From a virus, in IMG/VR virus record IMGVR_UViG_3300017751_000087, positions 1 to 34,413 of that record: a DNA stretch of 34,413 nt, one strand, 5' to 3'. Made by a program: the position numbers and the translations under genes. The notes beneath the pieces are model-generated. The model searched no databases. It was not told the origin of the DNA and saw only the letters and a list, made by a program, of their open reading frames with translations. Shown one piece after another: positions 22,204 through 29,700 of the stretch. Numbering within the stretch: the stretch's first letter is position 1; each line of letters opens with the position of its first letter.

Positions 22204-22422
22204 ATGACAGTAGAACAAAGGTTATCAAATTTAGAAGTATCGTACATTAAGTGGTCAGAAAAAGAAAACGGATGGGCAGATGCAGGTTACGTTTGGTGGG
22301 ATAGAATTAAAGATTGCCAAGAATGGTGTAACAAAGAAAAGACGTATGTGCCTATGAGTACTACTAAAACACTTGTCACTATGAGATCTTGGGTAAAAAG
22401 ACAAAAATCATTTTGTTCGTAA
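22204..22422 (+). CDS. Small Trp-rich hypothetical protein, 72 aa
   Basis: MTVEQRLSNLEVSYIKWSEKENGW and onward, basic and Trp/Cys-containing (VWWDRIKDCQEWCNKEK). It has its own class E promoter upstream and a second one directly after, so it is a single-gene early unit. No family recognised. Confidence 0.6.
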   Translation: MTVEQRLSNLEVSYIKWSEKENGWADAGYVWWDRIKDCQEWCNKEKTYVPMSTTKTLVTMRSWVKRQKSFCS

Positions 22423-22425
22423 CTT

Positions 22426-22476
22426 TTAAAAATAAACAGTAAAATGCTTTCCCCTTTAAAATAAAAGTGGTATATT
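22426..22476 (+). promoter_or_regulatory. Class E promoter before DNA ligase
   Basis: A-box TTAAAAATAA 22426-22435 and TATATT 22471-22476 (then AGTACTG) keep the 45-nt spacing, but the T-run position holds CTTTCCCC instead. It may be weaker or differently regulated than the other copies. Confidence 0.65.
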
Positions 22477-22506
22477 AGTACTGTAATTAAAAACTAAAAA
22501 AAATAT

Positions 22507-23802
22507 ATGTACACAGATTTTCAACTCATATCAGATTTCGTTGAAGCATCAAATGCTTCTAATTCTAACACATCTAAATTAGAAGTGCTAAAAACATACA
22601 CTCAATACGAGACAGTATGTAAAGCGCTTAATTATACTTATGACACATATAAACAATATGGCGTTACTTCTAAAAATTGTAAAAAGAATTCTGATTTAAC
22701 TGGGCATCCTAACACATACGGAGATTTCTTTCTTTTACTTGATGATCTGAATGACAGAGTGGTCACAGGGCACAACGCAATTGCAAACGTTAATCAATAT
22801 GTTAAAGAAAACCCGCTGTTTGAGGACTTAATCTGGAACATTCTGGATCGTAATCTTAAGACTAGATCTACTGCATCTATGATTAATAAAGTAAAACCCG
22901 GCCTAATTCCTACATTCGATGTTGCACTTGCTCAAGCATACGACGAGAAGACTAAGAAAAAAGTAGATTGGAATGATGGTTGGTATGTAAGTCGTAAACT
23001 TGATGGAGTTAGATGTCTTGGTATTATAGATGATCAAGGTGCAGTTAAATTTTACTCTAGACAAGGTAAAGAATTCTTAACATTAGATTCTCTTAAGCCT
23101 TCTATTGAAGCTCTCGGTCTTTCGAACATGGTATTTGATGGTGAAGTTTGTATGGTAGATGAAAATGGTAATGAAGATTTCCAAGGTATTATTAAAGAGA
23201 TCAAAAGAAAAGATCACACCATTGCAAATCCATTCTATCACATCTTTGATTTATTGACAATTAAAGAATTTAACGATAAAGAATCTATTACTACATTCAG
23301 TGAAAGGTACACTAACATTAGATCTTATATTCTAGACGGTGATGAATTTATTAGTTGTCTTGATCAAGTTTTAGGAGATGACATTGTTATGGAAAGAATG
23401 ATGGAATTATCTAAAGAAGGTGGATGGGAAGGACTAATGCTTCGTAAGAATACAACATATAAAGGTAAGCGTTCTAATGATGTTCTTAAAGTTAAGAAAT
23501 TCTATGACGAAGAATACACAGTTGTCGATCTTGAAAATGATACACACCGAGTTATTGTTGATGGTACAGAAGTAGAAGAAGAGATGCTAAAGAACGTTAT
23601 CATTGAACATAAAGGAAATAGAGTTCAAGTTGGTAGTGGCTTTAATCATGAACAACGTAGACATTATTTCCAAAATCCTAATCAGATTTTAGGAAAACAA
23701 ATCACAGTTCAATACTTTGAAGAAACAACAAATATGAATGGAACTCACTCACTAAGATTTCCAGTAATTAAAGCGGTGTATGAAACACCAAGAGATATTT
23801 AA
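22507..23802 (+). CDS. 30: ATP-dependent DNA ligase (T4 gp30-type)
   Basis: Nucleotidyltransferase-superfamily ligase, 431 residues (T4 gp30 is 487). Motif I SRKLDGVRC has catalytic K164. Motif III VFDGEVCM, motif IV GWEGLMLRK and motif V VLKVKKF follow in order, then a C-terminal OB-fold (VQVGSGF, then GKQITVQYFE). It seals Okazaki nicks after primer removal by the exonuclease gene at 2505. The first 150 residues form a helical N-terminal domain. Driven by the class E promoter at 22426-22476. Confidence 0.93.
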   Translation: MYTDFQLISDFVEASNASNSNTSKLEVLKTYTQYETVCKALNYTYDTYKQYGVTSKNCKKNSDLTGHPNTYGDFFLLLDDLNDRVVTGHNAIANVNQYVKENPLFEDLIWNILDRNLKTRSTASMINKVKPGLIPTFDVALAQAYDEKTKKKVDWNDGWYVSRKLDGVRCLGIIDDQGAVKFYSRQGKEFLTLDSLKPSIEALGLSNMVFDGEVCMVDENGNEDFQGIIKEIKRKDHTIANPFYHIFDLLTIKEFNDKESITTFSERYTNIRSYILDGDEFISCLDQVLGDDIVMERMMELSKEGGWEGLMLRKNTTYKGKRSNDVLKVKKFYDEEYTVVDLENDTHRVIVDGTEVEEEMLKNVIIEHKGNRVQVGSGFNHEQRRHYFQNPNQILGKQITVQYFEETTNMNGTHSLRFPVIKAVYETPRDI

Positions 23803-23813
23803 ATATAAATAAC

Positions 23814-24038
23814 ATGAGATATACAGTAACTTACGAGGTTTACATTGAAGGCGACAATAATAAACATGCCCTTTCTAAGGCAGAACTAATAGCCAAAAAC
23901 CAGAATGCATTGCACCCAAATCAACAATGGGATGTACATAAATTACATATCACACCATTTGCTTCTTTAAATACACAAGAAGTAGATATTGATGCGATCA
24001 GAACAGAAAAATTATTAAAAGAAGATTTACCATTTTAA
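23814..24038 (+). CDS. Small hypothetical protein, 74 aa
   Basis: MRYTVTYEVYIEGDNNKHALSKAEL and onward: two beta strands and a helix, then an extended acidic tail. It sits between ligase (11 nt) and the glycosylase (2 nt), so it is co-transcribed with DNA-repair genes. No family recognised. Confidence 0.6.
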   Translation: MRYTVTYEVYIEGDNNKHALSKAELIAKNQNALHPNQQWDVHKLHITPFASLNTQEVDIDAIRTEKLLKEDLPF

Positions 24039-24040
24039 TT

Positions 24041-24892
24041 ATGCCAGAATTAGCCGAACTTAAATTAACATCAGATTACGTAAACAATTGTTCAGAAGGA
24101 GCAACATATACACGTGTAGAAAAGAATCCTCAACACAAAGGAGCAGAACTAGATATTCCCTTTAAATACTTCAATATCAAAGCAGAAAGTAAAGGTAAAG
24201 AAATTGTACTAACCATTAAAGATGAAGATAGTAAAGATTTTATTCCTATTCGTATTACTATGGGAATGTCAGGCCATTTTCAACTAACGAATACTGGTCA
24301 AGAAGCAAAACACGCACATCTTAAGTTTCACCGTAAAGACGGTACTACACTATCATTTGTAGATGTACGTAGATTTGGTAAATGGACACAAGGTGTAACA
24401 TGGAACGAGGGTAGAGGACCAGATCCAACATCAGATTTTGATGCTTTCTTTTTAAACATCATGACCAACCTTACAAAAAGAACATTTCGTAAACCACTTT
24501 ATGAAGTTCTTATGGATCAAAAATGGTTTAATGGTATTGGTAATTATCTAAGAGCTGAGATTGTATTCAGAGCAGAAAATGTCGATCCGTTTCTTCCAGC
24601 TGCACAACAAATTGCAAAATATCCAAAGATCTTGGAATTATGTAGAGATATTCCAATGTTAGCATACACCAAAGGTGGCGGAAGTATTAGAGACTGGGAC
24701 AACCCATTCGGTGAAAATGCACTCCAAGAAAAATTCATGCTTTGTTATGGAAACAAAACCATGGAAACTCGTATAGATTCTAAGAAACGTAGATTTTGGT
24801 ATGATCCTAAATGGAATGTACCTATGCACAGAGATGATTTAAAAGATTGGGACTATTATAGTGGCTTACCAAGTCCGGCAGCATATAAATAA
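24041..24892 (+). CDS. Fpg/Nei-family DNA glycosylase, zincless type
   Basis: Base-excision glycosylase/AP lyase, 283 residues. It begins MPELAEL, with the catalytic Pro2 and Glu3 after Met removal. A Lys is present in the ESKGKEIVL strand, and the helix-two-turn-helix is near-consensus (NGIGNYLRAEIVFRAENVDPF). The C-terminal zinc finger is replaced: only one Cys (LCYGNK) and an ETRIDSKKRRFWYDPKW hairpin stand where CxxC-CxxC should be. That resembles zincless NEIL1/plant-type enzymes, with RR available as the intercalating Arg. It probably repairs oxidised bases in phage DNA. Confidence 0.85.
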   Translation: MPELAELKLTSDYVNNCSEGATYTRVEKNPQHKGAELDIPFKYFNIKAESKGKEIVLTIKDEDSKDFIPIRITMGMSGHFQLTNTGQEAKHAHLKFHRKDGTTLSFVDVRRFGKWTQGVTWNEGRGPDPTSDFDAFFLNIMTNLTKRTFRKPLYEVLMDQKWFNGIGNYLRAEIVFRAENVDPFLPAAQQIAKYPKILELCRDIPMLAYTKGGGSIRDWDNPFGENALQEKFMLCYGNKTMETRIDSKKRRFWYDPKWNVPMHRDDLKDWDYYSGLPSPAAYK

Positions 24893-24899
24893 AAACATT

Positions 24900-25136
24900 A
24901 TGAAAAAGTATTTAATTAAGTTAAAGTCTTTATTCACAAAGACACCTGAAAGGAAATTTACATGGACAGTAGAAGATTTTGAAGCTGCTAAAAAATGGGC
25001 TAAATCTCAACCAGATCCTGAAGATCCAAGTAGAACATTATGGGAAAAGGCATATGTTTCTAATTGGAATGAATCAGCATACATATTATCAGAAATTAAT
25101 AAACAAATTCAAATTCAGCATGAAAAACACAGTTAA
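24900..25136 (+). CDS. Small hypothetical protein, 78 aa
   Basis: Basic N-terminus (MKKYLIKLKSLFTKTPERKFTW), then an acidic helical domain (VEDFEAAKKWAKSQPDPEDPSRTLWEKAYV). The ATG at 24900 was chosen over the in-frame 24861, which lies inside the glycosylase gene. It overlaps the next gene by 17 nt. No family recognised. Confidence 0.6.
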   Translation: MKKYLIKLKSLFTKTPERKFTWTVEDFEAAKKWAKSQPDPEDPSRTLWEKAYVSNWNESAYILSEINKQIQIQHEKHS

Positions 25137-25365
25137 ATTACCACAGCCACAAAAGGATATTATTGTAAAAGCCTTACAAGTTTATCAAACTGCATTAAGA
25201 ACACTAGAGGATAAAACAGATGATCAAGAATATACTGACTTTGATATTACTGCTTTAACTGGAATGTTTAAGGACAGTGATGTTGATGTAAGAATTGAAT
25301 TAGATGAAGAAGTACATAACGCATTTGTACACCGACATGGTGTAGATTTTCCAATGTATGTATAA
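25120..25365 (+). CDS. Small hypothetical protein, 81 aa
   Basis: MKNTVKLPQPQKDIIVKALQVYQTALRTLEDKTDDQEYTDF and onward: one long helix, then an acidic segment with a His-containing C-terminus (EEVHNAFVHRHGVDF). The ATG at 25120 is within the end of the previous gene, as with other coupled genes here. The longer frame from 24979 is an out-of-frame shadow of that gene. Confidence 0.55.
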   Translation: MKNTVKLPQPQKDIIVKALQVYQTALRTLEDKTDDQEYTDFDITALTGMFKDSDVDVRIELDEEVHNAFVHRHGVDFPMYV

Positions 25366-25371
25366 CACCAA

Positions 25372-25611
25372 ATGACAGAAGAACAAATTGATAGAATTAT
25401 AGAAATGGCTTGGGAGGATAGAACTCCATTTGAAGCCATAGAATTCCAATTTGGTCTTAAAGAGAATGATGTTAGAAAGTTAATGAGGAAACACATGAAA
25501 GAATCCTCGTTTAAAATGTGGAGAGAAAGAGTTAAAGGCAGAAAAACAAAACATGCCAAAAATAGCGAAGGTACCAGATTTAAATCAAAAAACCAAAGAG
25601 CAAACCGATGA
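25372..25611 (+). CDS. DUF2805 / TIGR03643-family protein, 79 aa
   Basis: Very close to the family consensus by memory: IDRIIEMAWEDRTPFEAIE, QFGLKENDVRKLMR, then SFKMWRERVKGRKTKH. The family has a helix-turn-helix-like helical core with a strongly basic C-terminus and is found mainly in bacterial genomes including Bacteroidota. Function unknown, DNA or RNA binding plausible. High conservation in a phage suggests recent acquisition from a host. Its stop overlaps the next ATG. Confidence 0.8.
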   Translation: MTEEQIDRIIEMAWEDRTPFEAIEFQFGLKENDVRKLMRKHMKESSFKMWRERVKGRKTKHAKNSEGTRFKSKNQRANR

Positions 25612-25937
25612 GACATTTCTTTTTAATAATTCTATTTATGTTAACAACAAACATGGTTGGGCAGAATTTTATTTTACAAGAGAAAGACAAACAACTACAT
25701 TTTATAGCAGGCGCAGTAGCTAGCACAGTAGGTTATCATTGGTCATATAAAAAACATAATAATAAAACAAGAGCTCAAATAACGGGAATGTTAGCATCAA
25801 TTTCAGCAGGTATATTAAAAGAATTGTATGATAGTAGAACTGGTGGTACGGTAGAGCGCAGAGATGTGTTAGCTACTATGATGGGAGGAGCCACAGTTAC
25901 ATTGACTATACCATTATTTCAAAAGAAAAGAAAATGA
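25608..25937 (+). CDS. YfiM/DUF2279-like envelope protein, 109 aa
   Basis: A signal sequence (MRHFFLIILFMLTTNMVG) is followed by DKQLHFIAGAVASTVGYHW, a second hydrophobic segment (GMLASISAGILKELYDS) and RRDVLATMMGGA. This pattern matches small YfiM-like lipoprotein/periplasmic proteins found in phages and hosts. No lipobox Cys is visible, so it is exported or membrane anchored rather than a clear lipoprotein. ATGA-type overlaps at both ends place it in a coupled operon. Confidence 0.65.
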   Translation: MRHFFLIILFMLTTNMVGQNFILQEKDKQLHFIAGAVASTVGYHWSYKKHNNKTRAQITGMLASISAGILKELYDSRTGGTVERRDVLATMMGGATVTLTIPLFQKKRK

Positions 25938-26113
25938 CAGCAAAAGAATGGTTAGATAAAAATGAATGGCCAAATAAAAATATAGATAGTGATGCATTTT
26001 CTCATTACACAACAATGAGCAAGATCATGGAACAATATGCCAGAGAATATCATGTAAAAAAACTAGAAGAATCTAGAAAAAAAGAAGAAACACAATTTAA
26101 ACAATTTTTATGA
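25934..26113 (+). CDS. Small hypothetical protein, 59 aa
   Basis: MTAKEWLDKNEWPNKNIDSDAFSHY and onward, ending in a charged helix (KKLEESRKKEETQFK). Its ATG overlaps the preceding stop and its TGA overlaps the next ATG (26110-26113). This exact packing on both sides is the main evidence that it is real. Confidence 0.6.
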   Translation: MTAKEWLDKNEWPNKNIDSDAFSHYTTMSKIMEQYAREYHVKKLEESRKKEETQFKQFL

Positions 26114-26730
26114 AAAAGCTAGAAAGAATGCAGAACTTGATTGTAGTAGGTCATCCAGATCAAGAATCTTTCTGTTACAATGGTATTTTTAAGACAATTC
26201 AGAAAACTCTATTAGATAGCGATTACCTAAATGAGGTAGAAGTTATTGATTTATATAGAGATGATTTCGCTAGACCGAGAACAGATCTTATTAAAAAATA
26301 TCAAGAGCTAGTAACTTGGGCAGACAGAATCTATTTTGTATCTCCAGTTTGGTGGTTTAGATTAACACCAAGAACAGAGATATTCTTTGATGAGGTTATG
26401 ACACCTGGATTTGCTTATAAGTTTGTGCCACTATTTGGTAACTATGCTTATCCTAAACCATTCCTAAGTGATAAAAAAGTAAGAACATATATTACACATG
26501 GTGCACCTGCGCTACCCGTAAAAACTCTTTATTTAAACTCTGTTAAACTGCGTTTAGTGATGGGAGTATTTACATTTGTATTTGGATGGAACATTTCAAG
26601 ATGGTTAAAGACAAAACAATTTTGGGCAGTACCATTTGTAAATGCAAAAAAAAGATCTAAATATTTAGAAACAGTTAGAAAAGATGTCATAAAAGATTTA
26701 AGGAAACATCAAATAAAACAAGTAAAATGA
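26110..26730 (+). CDS. Flavodoxin-fold NAD(P)H:quinone reductase-like protein
   Basis: 206 residues of the Flavodoxin_2/KefF-NQO type. LIVVGHPDQESFCYNGIFK is the FMN/FAD phosphate-binding loop, VEVIDLYRDDF follows, then YFVSPVWWFRLTPRTEIFFDEVMTPGFAYKF, the conserved P-W-W and FFD-GFAY region. It would transfer electrons from NAD(P)H to a quinone-like acceptor. An unusual cargo for a T4-like phage, perhaps countering oxidative stress alongside the glycosylase (inference). Confidence 0.8.
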   Translation: MKKLERMQNLIVVGHPDQESFCYNGIFKTIQKTLLDSDYLNEVEVIDLYRDDFARPRTDLIKKYQELVTWADRIYFVSPVWWFRLTPRTEIFFDEVMTPGFAYKFVPLFGNYAYPKPFLSDKKVRTYITHGAPALPVKTLYLNSVKLRLVMGVFTFVFGWNISRWLKTKQFWAVPFVNAKKRSKYLETVRKDVIKDLRKHQIKQVK

Positions 26731-26927
26731 AAAAGATTATGAACAGGATTAGCAAATTTAAAGAATTCTTCAATAACTGGTACCCAGTAATTTTAGCGTT
26801 CGCATGCCTTCTATATTCAGTAACTTATGGAGTATTAGGTTACACAGAAGAAGCTCAGTATTCGGCACACTGGCCAGGAACTATCCTCCTTTTTGCGATA
26901 GCAATTAGACAAAGACGAAACACATGA
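26727..26927 (+). CDS. Small membrane protein, 66 aa
   Basis: A basic amphipathic N-terminus (MKKIMNRISKFKEFFNNW), then two hydrophobic segments (VILAFACLLYSVTYGVLGY and TILLFAIAI) and a basic tail. Overlaps ATGA-style with genes on both sides. Function unknown. The two-helix topology with positive ends would allow a holin-like role, but nothing specific supports it. Confidence 0.6.
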   Translation: MKKIMNRISKFKEFFNNWYPVILAFACLLYSVTYGVLGYTEEAQYSAHWPGTILLFAIAIRQRRNT

Positions 26928-27205
26928 ATTTAGGATTTTTTATCATGGGAGGGCTGATATTTGCAGTCTACATCTATTTTACAATATGGAACATCTTCTA
27001 TGGTACTAGAAAACAGAGAGAAGAAAACTATCCAAATTATTATGATAGACACGGCTCTCCTATGAGAGAATCTAGGGCCGATGATATGGACATGGATGGT
27101 ATGGGTAATTTTAGTAGATTTCCCGTTGACAAAGAACGTGAAGTATTAAAAAAGAAAAGAAGCTCTAGAAAAACAAAGCAAAAGCAGCCGAATGAAAATA
27201 GATAA
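26924..27205 (+). CDS. Small membrane protein, 93 aa
   Basis: One N-terminal transmembrane helix (FIMGGLIFAVYIYFTIWNIFY) and a charged, partly disordered cytoplasmic part (REENYPNYYDRHG, MDMDGMGNF, a Lys/Arg-rich tail). It overlaps the glycosyltransferase start by 14 nt. It could be a membrane anchor or partner for its neighbours. No family recognised. Confidence 0.6.
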   Translation: MNLGFFIMGGLIFAVYIYFTIWNIFYGTRKQREENYPNYYDRHGSPMRESRADDMDMDGMGNFSRFPVDKEREVLKKKRSSRKTKQKQPNENR

Positions 27206-27959
27206 AATCTACATATTGGCTATAGATCATACTCCTGAAAAAGTAGAGTCTATTAAAAATAAATTAGAGACTATTGGCTTTGATAATAATACGCCATATG
27301 AGATTTTATACGGACACAACGGTTGGAAATCAAAACTACCTGATAATTGCAATGTTTATAAGAATTGGGCCCAACCAGAAAGCTGGAATGATTTTTGGAA
27401 ATTAGAACCTCAACCTGGTGAAATAGGATGTGCGCTTTCACATACCATGGCTTGGAAAAAAATCATAGAAGATAATATTTCCAGAGCATTAATCTTAGAA
27501 GAAGATTTTGTTTTTAAAAAATCATTTAAAGACTTAGAAGAACCTTCTGAAGATTGGCCTTATAAATGGGATTATTTGACGCTAGGAAGATATGTATTTA
27601 ATTATGATAAAGATATTAAGTTAAATGATACCTATTGTATTCCTTCTTTACATTATAATATGCACGCATATGTGTTGACTCACTTAGGGGCTCAAAAACT
27701 TATAAGTTATAAATTAGAAGAAAATATATTTCCATGTGATGAATTCATAACAGCGACTTATATGAATCATAGAAGATGGGACATTGAAGAAATGTTCCCT
27801 GTTAAATTGATCAACGCACTTGCTACAACAGATAATTGGATAGGACAAACTTCAAACGCAGAATCTACAACAGTAAGTGCACATACCAAAACATTTGAAA
27901 ATAAAGATAGAAATTCTTTATTAAAAAGCTCTCGACTAAAAGAAACAAACAAAAACTAG
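27192..27959 (+). CDS. Glycosyltransferase family 25-like protein
   Basis: 255 residues. The family landmarks of GT25 (LOS/LPS galactosyltransferases and procollagen glycosyltransferases) are present: an N-terminal KIYILAIDH strand, PGEIGCALSHTMAWKKI (the GE-GC--SH motif), LILEEDFVF (the acidic metal-binding EED), and the C-terminal AYVLTHLGAQKLI, then PCDEFI. It probably transfers sugar to a host surface glycan, a phage protein or phage DNA. Surface modification to block superinfection is plausible but not shown. Confidence 0.85.
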   Translation: MKIDKIYILAIDHTPEKVESIKNKLETIGFDNNTPYEILYGHNGWKSKLPDNCNVYKNWAQPESWNDFWKLEPQPGEIGCALSHTMAWKKIIEDNISRALILEEDFVFKKSFKDLEEPSEDWPYKWDYLTLGRYVFNYDKDIKLNDTYCIPSLHYNMHAYVLTHLGAQKLISYKLEENIFPCDEFITATYMNHRRWDIEEMFPVKLINALATTDNWIGQTSNAESTTVSAHTKTFENKDRNSLLKSSRLKETNKN

Positions 27960-27973
27960 TACATATAATAGAC

Positions 27974-28447
27974 ATGAAAATAATACTTGTAGGCAAAGCA
28001 GCAGCCGGAAAAGACTTTTTAAAAAATAAACTTTCACGTAAAGGATTTAAAGCAGGGGTAAGTCATACTACAAGATCTCCTAGAGCTAATGAAAAAAATG
28101 GCGAAGACTATTGGTTCGTATCTGAAGAAGTATTCAAGAACATGATAGAAGAGAATAAATTTATAGAACACATGGAATTCAATGGTTGGTTTTATGGCCA
28201 GACAGAAGAAGATTTTGACAATTCAGAAATTATGATCATGAGTAAAGATGGTTTAGATATGTTACCAAAGAAATACAGAAATCAATGTGTTGTGATATAT
28301 TTAGATCCATCTAGAATAGAAAGATTACATAGACTAGAATCTAGAAACGATATAAATGATTCTATTGTAAGAAGGATGAACACGGATGATGAACAATTCA
28401 AAAGCTTTAGAGATTATGACATCCGAATCTCTAACGCTGATTTTTAA
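27974..28447 (+). CDS. Guanylate-kinase-like nucleotide kinase
   Basis: 157 residues. A P-loop variant IILVGKAAAGKDFLKNKL (GKAAAGKD) is followed by the GMP-binding signature HTTRSPRANEKNGEDYWFVSEEVFKNMIEENKFIE, with the EFNGWFYGQ segment typical of guanylate kinases. The C-terminal lid is short. It would phosphorylate (d)GMP to supply nucleotides for replication. Shorter than cellular Gmk (about 205), so substrate preference may differ. Confidence 0.75.
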   Translation: MKIILVGKAAAGKDFLKNKLSRKGFKAGVSHTTRSPRANEKNGEDYWFVSEEVFKNMIEENKFIEHMEFNGWFYGQTEEDFDNSEIMIMSKDGLDMLPKKYRNQCVVIYLDPSRIERLHRLESRNDINDSIVRRMNTDDEQFKSFRDYDIRISNADF

Positions 28448-28450
28448 TTA

Positions 28451-28464
28451 GGATAAATAATAAA
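28451..28464 (+). promoter_or_regulatory. Class L promoter-like box
   Basis: GGATAAATAATAAA, containing ATAAATA, 18 nt before the ATG at 28483. A looser match than the GATATATAATA copies. Confidence 0.4.
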
Positions 28465-28482
28465 ACACTTAAATATTTTAAA

Positions 28483-29013
28483 ATGAGTAAAGAAAAAACA
28501 AACGATCAATTAATTCAAGAACGCGTTGAATTAGAAAAGAAAGCTGAAACACTACAAGTTGATGCAGCTGAACGTAAATTTGAAATTAATTTTTCAGATC
28601 AGAGAATGATCAAAACTGTGATGGAACATCTTGACAAGCACTATACTTGGAAAACAGCAGATGCTGCAGTATTAGTAACTTTATATGAAAACATTAAGAA
28701 GCAAAATAAAGCGTATACTACTTCTAAAGAAACGGTAGAAACATATACAATTGGTCTTAGAGGTCATGAATTAAATGCACTTTATCAAGCATTATTAAAT
28801 GTTACCGGAACCGGTGTTGCAAATGCCAAGAAGTTTATTACTATGTTAACACATGTTGGTGAAACTGTTTCTGTAGCTATGCAAGATCTTGCCAGTGTTA
28901 ATACTGAAATCAATGATGTACATACAAGATTAGCTGAATTAGACGCTGAAATCGTAACTGAACAAATTGAAGCAGAGCTAGAAGATAAAGAAACTGTAGA
29001 AGCAGGTAACTAA
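28483..29013 (+). CDS. Hypothetical helical protein, 176 aa
   Basis: The first 30 residues (EKTNDQLIQERVELEKKAETLQV) and the last 45 (VNTEINDVHTRLAELDAEIVTEQIEAELEDKE) are coiled-coil-like. The middle contains a helical domain (RMIKTVMEHLDKHYTWKTADAAVLVTLYENI). No known motif. With a late-type box upstream and a strong hairpin downstream it looks like an independent unit, perhaps a virion or late protein (inference). Confidence 0.6.
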   Translation: MSKEKTNDQLIQERVELEKKAETLQVDAAERKFEINFSDQRMIKTVMEHLDKHYTWKTADAAVLVTLYENIKKQNKAYTTSKETVETYTIGLRGHELNALYQALLNVTGTGVANAKKFITMLTHVGETVSVAMQDLASVNTEINDVHTRLAELDAEIVTEQIEAELEDKETVEAGN

Positions 29014-29030
29014 TCACTTATCCTAATATT

Positions 29031-29060
29031 TTGAGTCCCTTAATTTTTTAGGGGACTCAA
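29031..29060 (+). terminator. Strong hairpin after 28483 gene
   Basis: TTGAGTCCC pairs with GGGACTCAA (9 bp), extended inward by TTAA/TTAG around a TTTT loop and outward by TATCC/GGATA across small internal loops. There is no T-tract on the plus strand, since the sequence runs directly into a class L box. It is a probable terminator or 3'-end stabiliser, like the one at 7031-7057. Confidence 0.5.
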
Positions 29061-29065
29061 ATAAG

Positions 29066-29076
29066 GATATATTTAT
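29066..29076 (+). promoter_or_regulatory. Class L promoter-like box after hairpin
   Basis: GATATATTTAT, 23 nt before the ATG at 29100 and 5 nt after the hairpin. Imperfect match to GATATATAATA. Confidence 0.35.
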
Positions 29077-29099
29077 TTTAAACAAATTATAGTAACTCA

Positions 29100-29618
29100 A
29101 TGGCAATATACGTAACATCTAATTTACAACTTGGAAGACCTGGTGCAATTAAAAAATACAACAGAGATTACGAGCATGTTGATCAAATGACAGAAGACTT
29201 GATTCTAAAATGGAATGAAGTTGTAAAACAAGAAGATACTGTGTATCATTTGGGTAACTTTGCATGGGACCCTAAAACTGCACAAGATGCTTTGCTAAGA
29301 CTTAACGGCACAATTTATTTTACACGTGGAGAACACGACGCTGCTTTAGAAGTTTTAGATAGTAAAGGTATGCTTAGGAACAGAGTTAAAATGATCGACT
29401 GTTTAACTACTTTCCCAGAACTTAACCTTAGTATGACTTATTGGCCTCTTAAGGTGTGGCCTAATAAAAAGGGTAAAAAATCTTATAATATTATAGGTTA
29501 TCCAGAAAAGAAATTTAAGTCAGATCCCAAAGATAGAATCATTAATGTATCAACAGATCTTTGGAAAAACCAACCACAAGACCTACATAAACTACTAGAA
29601 ATATTTTCAGATTTCTAA
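29100..29618 (+). CDS. Metallophosphoesterase-fold protein with lost catalytic site
   Basis: 172 residues with the layout of small phage/bacterial calcineurin-like phosphoesterases: N-terminal SNLQLGRPGAI, a helix ending MTEDLILKWNEVV, DTVYHLGNFAWD, RLNGTIYFTRGEHDAA, NLSMTYWPL, NIIGYPEKK and INVSTDLW. The expected ligands are replaced at each site: SD-x-H is SNLQ, GD is GN, GNHD is GEHD, the SH-P motif is TYWP, and the final GH-x-H is GYPE. The fold seems kept but metal binding lost. It probably acts as a binding or structural protein. Confidence 0.7.
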   Translation: MAIYVTSNLQLGRPGAIKKYNRDYEHVDQMTEDLILKWNEVVKQEDTVYHLGNFAWDPKTAQDALLRLNGTIYFTRGEHDAALEVLDSKGMLRNRVKMIDCLTTFPELNLSMTYWPLKVWPNKKGKKSYNIIGYPEKKFKSDPKDRIINVSTDLWKNQPQDLHKLLEIFSDF

Positions 29619-29643
29619 TTGTTCGCAACTTTTAGCTAAAACA

Positions 29644-29673
29644 TTTTTTTATATCAACTATTTGTGGTATATT
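29644..29673 (+). promoter_or_regulatory. Class E promoter (A-box missing) before 29701
   Basis: T-run 29644-29650 and TATATT 29668-29673 (then AGTACTG) keep the 24-nt spacing, and TATTTGTGG before the box matches the copy at 22139-22147. No TTAAAAATAA at the expected -45 position. Instead a TTTTAGCTAAAA palindrome lies at 29630-29641. Confidence 0.65.
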
Positions 29674-29700
29674 AGTACTGTATTTAAAAAGCTAAAGATA

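Noticed and set aside
27964-27970. TATAATA before the guanylate-kinase-like gene
   Set aside because: Only 3 nt from the ATG, too close for a promoter. The gene is more simply read through from the glycosyltransferase.
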